From contig JAJTWR010000308.1 in the NCBI GenBank assembly GCA_021613335.1, positions 3,172,501-3,236,500 of the forward strand: 64,000 bases of DNA, in the 5' to 3' direction. Every line of letters starts with the position of its first letter. Positions within the stretch are counted from its first letter, which is position 1. The DNA comes from Whitmania pigra (taxonomy: Eukaryota > Annelida > Clitellata > Hirudinida > Haemopidae). Position numbers and translations under genes: made by a program. Below, in pieces: positions 60,201 through 64,000 of this stretch. The notes beneath the pieces are model-generated. The model saw only the letters and a list, made by a program, of their open reading frames with translations. It was not told where the DNA came from and searched no databases.

Positions 60201-63058
60201 AAGACAGTTTCTTCAATTGCACAAGGTCAACTGATATTCTAATGCAGTATCTTCGAGACCGATCAGATGACATGAACATTATTACTGGAAGCGATACCCT
60301 GAAGAAATTATTTATCCAGTTGAACACTCCTCTGCCAGCTAGTGCAGCTGTTGAACGTTTATTCAGCTCTGCTCGTATGAGAAAGAACAGCTGAAGGACC
60401 ATAATGAGTGACAAACTATAGTGACAAAAATTTGTGATTGTAATGTAATAAATAATAAAAACACCAAAAGAATGCATTAGTTCAAATGTTATTACTTAAT
60501 GACTGTTAGTACTAGCAGTTAATACCAGTAATTGTTTTAACGATAAGAGAAACAATTCCTTTTAAATAATACGGAATGATGTATGATCACAATAATGGCG
60601 GCAGGCATCAAAGTTACTTGTAATTTTTACTTAAAAGTAACTTTTAGACGCTGTAACTTTTACTCGAGTAAATTTTTGAGACAATACTCTTACTTATACT
60701 TAAGTAGCTTTTTGAGGTATTACTTTTACTTGTAACTAGTTACCTAAATGAGGTAATTTTTACAACACTGCTTCCACCCTCCTCTGTTGAAGCAGAAAGG
60801 TGTTTCAATGCTGCTGGACTGTTTATTTTAAAGTTGAGGTCATCATTAAATGATGAGATGATTGATTCTTTGTGCTTTGCACGCAGCTACTTTATCCGCA
60901 AATAATTTTTCTTTATAGATGAGTAATAAATAAGGTAATTAAAATTCGGTATATTGTCTCTACTTTGAAAAAATTACCTGAATTACTTAAGTAATATTTT
61001 AAAAATTACTTGCTACTTAAGTATTTTTTTTAAGCTTACTTGAACCCAGCACTAGTCGGCATGGATGGTTTCATTATCTAGTTAAATCCATAAGCAAACC
61101 ACCCTTGTCCTGAAATAATTATTTTGTAAGTTTCTCGAAGCCTTCTTATATAATTTATAATTGTGCCCTCTAATAGAAGCACTTTTTGTGGCTTTGAAAA
61201 ACTGTTCAGGCAAAAGGTCTTCCTTTCCCAATAAGATTTTGAATGCCTCAGTATGTCCCCTCTATTTCTTCTCTTTTCCAGAGTCGTTAATTTACATCTA
61301 CTTAATAATTTTTTTTCCTCGTAACTCAGCTTTCCAAAACCTTCTATCACCTTGGTTGCCCTTCTTTGAACTCTTTCCAACACTTCAACATCCTTTCTCT
61401 AAATTCCACACTTGCACACAATATTCAAGATGTAGCCTTACTAATGCCTTACACAATCTCAGTATTACATCCTTGTCCCTACTCACTACTGTTCTCTTTA
61501 TCATTCCAAGTACTCTGTTTGCTTTTTTAGCAACTTCCATGCACTATAGAGATGCTTTTCAATTGTTTTGCATTATTACCCCAGATCTCTTTCATGATTA
61601 AACTGCTTCAGAATGCTTCCTCCAAATACATATTCAACTTTTGTGTTTCTGCATACCATGTGCATAACGGAGCATTTGTCTACGTTGAAAAGCATCTGCC
61701 AATCTTCTGCCCATTTGAATAACTTGTTAAGGTCTTCCTTAAGTGTATCCAAGTGTATCCAGTGTTTCAGTGCATATTCATTTATCCAAAACGATAAATG
61801 GAACCGACTCACCACAAACAGGGCTGGAAAACTGGTTTTTATTCCCCAAAACTTACAGCTGTAAGCTTCTTCAGAAGTACTTCAGAAGGTAATTATAACT
61901 CTGAAGCAGAATACTTGATTTAAATTAGCACTGTTGTTCTAGTTTTCTATTGTTTTTTTTACTTATGTTTCAATAAATTTGTTTAACTAAACAAACTAAG
62001 ATGAATCATCACTTTTTAACAAATTTAAAAAAACCATAAAAAAACTCAGACCAAAAAAACCATGTGTTTTTACATCTCTAGTAAAGACTAACCTGCTAAC
62101 TAAAGGCCAGTGAGTCTAAGTTCTATAATATGTAAGGTAATGGAAAGAATGATCAAGGGAACTTTTTTTGTGTCTTCATTAATTATCTTGATAACGGAAT
62201 ATCATTGAAAATATCTAAATTTGCAGATGATACAAAAGTAAGCAGGAAAGTCAGTAAGAAATAGGATGTGGATGAATTCCATACTGACCTAAGTAAATTA
62301 TGCAAGTGGTCCTGCCAAGAGAGGCAGATGCTGAGTAAGTGCAATTCTTATAATATGAGTTTTGGGGGACTTGTGATAAGCCAGTCAAAACAAGAAAGAT
62401 ATCTGGGAGTGATTATGCGTAAGAGTGGAAAATCCACAATGCAAAAGCTGCTAAGAGAGCAAACAGGGTGTTAGGTATGATTAAGAATGGTCAGCAGAGA
62501 GAAAAGCATATCATGTGTATAAAGCATTGGTGAGAGCCATCTGGAATACTGCATACAAGTATGGAATCCCCACTTAAAGAAGGATATTGAAACTTTGAGA
62601 AGCTTTGTGTTGAGAAGAGCAACAAGGACAACTTAAGGATTTATGAAATTTGAGTTACAAAGAGAGATTAAGATGTAAACAAATGAATTTAGAAATAAAG
62701 AGGTGAACTCATAGAAACTTTCAAGATTTTAACAGGAACAAACAATTTCAATAAAAGATATAAGCTTGATGAGGAGACAACGAACAAATATTTAGATTCG
62801 GCAGAAATATTTAAATAATGAATAATATGACATATTACCCATGTTACAAAGCCTATTAACCTTCCTTCTTGTGCCACTTCACAATGTTTCCTTGAGTCAT
62901 TGTCGGTGAGAGTGATGGCATCCGAACCTCAACAGTGCCTATAGTTTGTTTAAAAAGCAAAACTTTTAAATAAAATTAAAAATAATAATTTCAGCAACAA
63001 ATTGATACTACTCACATAAGTGCAAGTTTTTGAGGAGCTTTGAAGCCATCAAATGCAT
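51298..63058 (-). CDS. PDHX: Pyruvate dehydrogenase complex E3-binding protein (component X)
   Basis: Mitochondrial matrix protein that anchors dihydrolipoamide dehydrogenase to the E2 core. Exons (minus): 63058-63016, 62938-62861, 55942-55842, 55708-55548, 55237-55136, 55063-54892, 52219-52147, 52081-52023, 51955-51797, 51715-51673, 51577-51298. A leader [14 protein letters not shown] is followed by one lipoyl domain ([20 protein letters not shown], lipoyl lysine in QTDKAVM). The E3-binding domain has [20 protein letters not shown] and [11 protein letters not shown] diverged acyltransferase-like domain has [17 protein letters not shown] and [18 protein letters not shown]. The E2 catalytic HxxxDG is replaced by SRVVDD, as in PDHX, so no acyltransferase activity is expected. 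As read, the join of the last two exons is one base out of frame, and the true start could lie upstream (an in-frame ATG is at 63079). Two introns are large: 2.7 kb and 6.9 kb. Confidence 0.88.
52690..52935 (+). pseudogene. CR1-like RT palm fragment in a PDHX intron
   Basis: The plus strand reads [20 protein letters not shown], then [17 protein letters not shown], then [13 protein letters not shown] frame shift gives [21 protein letters not shown] is the catalytic box of CR1/Jockey RT. Stops and shifts make it dead. Confidence 0.72.
52829..52877 (+). repeat. 49-bp exact direct repeat, copy 1
   Basis: It starts TTCTTCCCAAATCTAGCTAC and ends GTTCCAGCAGAA, inside the RT fragment. The second copy is 53674-53722, directly after the retroelement fragment. 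Confidence 0.85.
52936..53645 (+). mobile_element. R2/NeSL-like retroelement 5' fragment with a zinc finger
   Basis: Open segments 52884-53123 and 53148-53372 carry [19 protein letters not shown], then a TAG, then TNLKCEG. This is a C2HC-type finger common at the N-terminus of site-specific non-LTR elements. It is followed by [20 protein letters not shown]. The end (53455-53645) is the inverted partner of 12500-12712. The family name is tentative. Confidence 0.5.
53674..53722 (+). repeat. 49-bp exact direct repeat, copy 2
   Basis: Identical to 52829-52877. It lacks the RT sequence that follows copy 1, so it is not a simple tandem duplication. Confidence 0.85.
54160..54470 (+). pseudogene. 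Remnant of a Tc1-like transposase C-terminus
   Basis: Plus-strand pieces in several frames resemble Tc1: [32 protein letters not shown] (from [15 protein letters not shown]) and [13 protein letters not shown]. The catalytic D and E are gone. It lies in the 2.7-kb PDHX intron. The rest of 53723-54890 shows no feature. Confidence 0.5.
56493..56584 (+). pseudogene. CR1-like RT, left half of a split copy
   Basis: It codes [20 protein letters not shown] and KKGCKD, then meets the hAT insertion at 56585. It continues at 62089. Confidence 0.8.
56774..58299 (-). mobile_element. Tc1-like transposon in hAT-0
   Basis: Inverted ends are CAGTGCTAGAAAAAATGTTA at the left and the complement of CAGTGCTAGAAATATTGTCA at the right. 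The TA duplication is intact at the right (58300-58301) and TG at the left, one mutation away. Length 1,526 bp, with a decayed DD34E transposase on the minus strand. Confidence 0.85.
57036..57960 (-). pseudogene. Broken Tc1-like transposase
   Basis: A paired-type HTH piece ([30 protein letters not shown]) lies near 57800-57690. The catalytic core has [16 protein letters not shown] (first D), [14 protein letters not shown] (second D) and [16 protein letters not shown] (E), the last two in one frame ending at 57036. Several frameshifts and stops separate the parts. Confidence 0.85.
58501..61062 (+). mobile_element. hAT-1, inserted in hAT-0
   Basis: The element is 58509-61054. Ends are TAGAGCTGGGTTCAAGTAAG and the complement of TAGTGCTGGGTTCAAGTAAG. 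The 8-bp duplication GTCGGCAT (58501-58508, 61055-61062) is perfect. Subterminal AAGTA repeats occur at both ends. Transposase remnants on the plus strand: [20 protein letters not shown] near 58755-58815, and the dimerisation end [18 protein letters not shown] at 60771-60905, split by hAT-2. Confidence 0.88.
59429..60778 (+). mobile_element. hAT-2, inserted in the transposase of hAT-1
   Basis: The element is 59437-60770 (1,334 bp). It ends CAGTGTTG / CAACACTG with a perfect 8-bp duplication CTTCCACC (59429-59436, 60771-60778). Subterminal TTACTTGTAA-type repeats are abundant. It keeps a BED-finger tail ([17 protein letters not shown]) and the hAT dimerisation motif [18 protein letters not shown] near 60319-60372. 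The middle of the transposase is deleted. Confidence 0.9.
61078..61815 (-). pseudogene. CR1/L2-like RT 3' fragment
   Basis: The minus strand reads [30 protein letters not shown] and FNHERDLG at the RT thumb. After a gap come [20 protein letters not shown] and [12 protein letters not shown]. It is the same family as 11541-11826, frameshifted, and lies inside hAT-0 to the right of hAT-1. Confidence 0.78.
62081..62650 (+). pseudogene. CR1-like RT, right half of the split copy
   Basis: After the duplicated GTAAAGAC the reading resumes [23 protein letters not shown]. Later pieces are [24 protein letters not shown] and [11 protein letters not shown], the usual motif order up to the thumb. Many stops; dead. 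An internal deletion joins RT motif 2 to the palm. Confidence 0.78.
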
Positions 63059-63079
63059 CAAAATTATTTTAAATTTCAT

Positions 63080-63597
63080 TAATTTTAAAACAATACATAT
63101 TTATGTAATCGTAAGTTTAGTGGTAGACAATCTATTGTGAATCAGTGATGGGTAAAATCTCTTTTGGAGTGATTTGAAATCAAAATCACCAGGGAGAACC
63201 ATGATTTGAAATCGAAATCAGCCTCATGTGAGAGATTTTTGTCTTCAAATCATGTTCATTTGTAGAGGAATTTCAAAAATCACCAAAATCAAACCATTTC
63301 CATCTTTTAAAGAATGCATATTTAAAACATAGTTTGACTCAATTTCAACATTGTCACTTTTAAAAGCTTATATTTAAAAATGAAAGTTTCTCAAATGTCA
63401 AATTGTGTAGCCCAGTGGTTCACCACCTTTTTTGGACAATGTCATATGTGTAAAATTATATTACATAATTTTATGTATAAATATAATATATATTATAATA
63501 TTTATAAAATGGCATCCGCTATCTTTGGATGCCAAGTCCAAAGTGGTTTTTGATTAATAAATTCATTCATCTCTTGAATCATCACTCGGAACACGAC
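63080..63597. other. Repeat-like stretch before the gypsy gag
   Basis: AATCAGTGATGGGTAAAATC at 63139 and CAGTGGTTCACCACCTTTTT at 63413 resemble hAT termini. An LTR of the following gypsy element may begin near 63440 (TGTCATATG), but no second copy is available to prove it. Confidence 0.3.
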
Positions 63598-64000
63598 ATG
63601 GCGCAGTCGACATTTTCTTTGAACGTTGGGTTGCTACCGACTTTAGATGTCAATTCTTCTAATCTTACAGAGGCCTGGAGGCGTTGGAAAAGCAGTTACG
63701 AAACCTATTTTCAGCTTTGTGACGGGAACCAGCTTATCGAGACTCGTCAAGTAGCCCTTCTTCTCCACGCTCTGGGTGAAACTGTCAATGCCATGTATTA
63801 TGACATGGATTGGCATAAGGCAGAGGACAAATTGAAGCACGACATTGTCCTGCAAAGATTCGAGGAGAGGTTTGCACCTAAGAGGCATGTGTTGGTGGAG
63901 AGATTCAATTTCAACGAATTGTCACGAAGGCCAGGAGAGCTCACCAATGACTTCCTGGAACGCCTGAAACTTGCTGCACGAAACTGTGAATTCAGGGACC
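63598..64000 (+). CDS. Gypsy-type gag, 5' part, cut by the window end
   Basis: Open from ATG 63598 to the window edge, 134 codons. It starts MAQSTFSLNVGLLPTLDVNS and continues WRRWKSSYETYFQLCDGNQL and QVALLLHALGETVNAMYYD, then FNELSRRPGELTNDFLERLK. That is the capsid region of Mag/CsRn1-type gypsy elements. No stop or frameshift is seen in this part. It is not a copy of element A or B. Confidence 0.85.
   Translation, partial: MAQSTFSLNVGLLPTLDVNSSNLTEAWRRWKSSYETYFQLCDGNQLIETRQVALLLHALGETVNAMYYDMDWHKAEDKLKHDIVLQRFEERFAPKRHVLVERFNFNELSRRPGELTNDFLERLKLAARNCEFRD

Larger units (their letters stand above)
56577..62088. mobile_element. Outer hAT element (hAT-0) in the CR1 fragment
   Basis: The element is 56585-62080. 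It has short inverted ends TAGAGATGT / ACATCTCTA and a perfect 8-bp duplication GTAAAGAC (56577-56584, 62081-62088). Removing it and one duplication restores the CR1 frame KKGCKD|PANxRPVSL. I find no transposase of its own, so it was probably nonautonomous. Most of its 5.5 kb is later insertions. Confidence 0.78.

Noticed and set aside
1..64000. CRISPR arrays, operons, phage or bacterial genes
   Set aside because: The window is intron-rich animal DNA; no spaced direct-repeat arrays or ribosome-binding-site organisation is present.

Overview
The window is animal nuclear DNA, AT-rich, with short GT-AG exons and very heavy transposon load. Three recognisable metazoan genes set this: a heparan sulfate N-deacetylase/N-sulfotransferase (NDST), an alpha-spectrin with SH3 and EF-hands, and a pyruvate dehydrogenase E3-binding protein (PDHX). 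The spectrin is of the non-erythroid/invertebrate type. The phylum cannot be fixed from the sequence; an invertebrate is likely. No bacterial features or CRISPR arrays were seen.

Layout. 1-2464: mostly noncoding, with a possible exon at the left edge. 2465-11050 (minus): NDST in 12 coding exons that join in frame to about 892 residues. Its 4.4-kb intron (5296-9679) contains a plus-strand leucine-rich-repeat gene (7106-9382). 11331-17300: transposon graveyard, built around a pogo-type DNA transposon (11333-15076) with CR1-like, MITE-like and tRNA-SINE fragments, followed by a non-LTR reverse transcriptase fragment. 17918-31637 (minus): alpha-spectrin, 44 coding exons that join in frame to about 2,422 residues, with an 18-nt microexon. 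32943-33979 (minus): a compact six-exon gene for a 146-residue protein I cannot name. 35459-51106: one Ty3/gypsy element (A, minus) split by three later insertions: a hAT transposon, a Ty1/copia element and a second gypsy element (B, plus). 51298-63058 (minus): PDHX, whose first large intron holds a nest of DNA transposons (hAT within hAT within hAT, plus a Tc1) inside a CR1-like fragment. 63598-64000: start of a third gypsy gag, running off the window.

The host genes are unrelated in function (Golgi glycosaminoglycan sulfation, membrane skeleton, mitochondrial pyruvate oxidation) and show no operon-like link. The strongest structural signal is the two transposon nests. Target-site duplications and restored reading frames let the insertion order be read directly. 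Exon boundaries were placed by eye from splice consensus, reading-frame continuity and remembered family sequence; no alignment or search was run.
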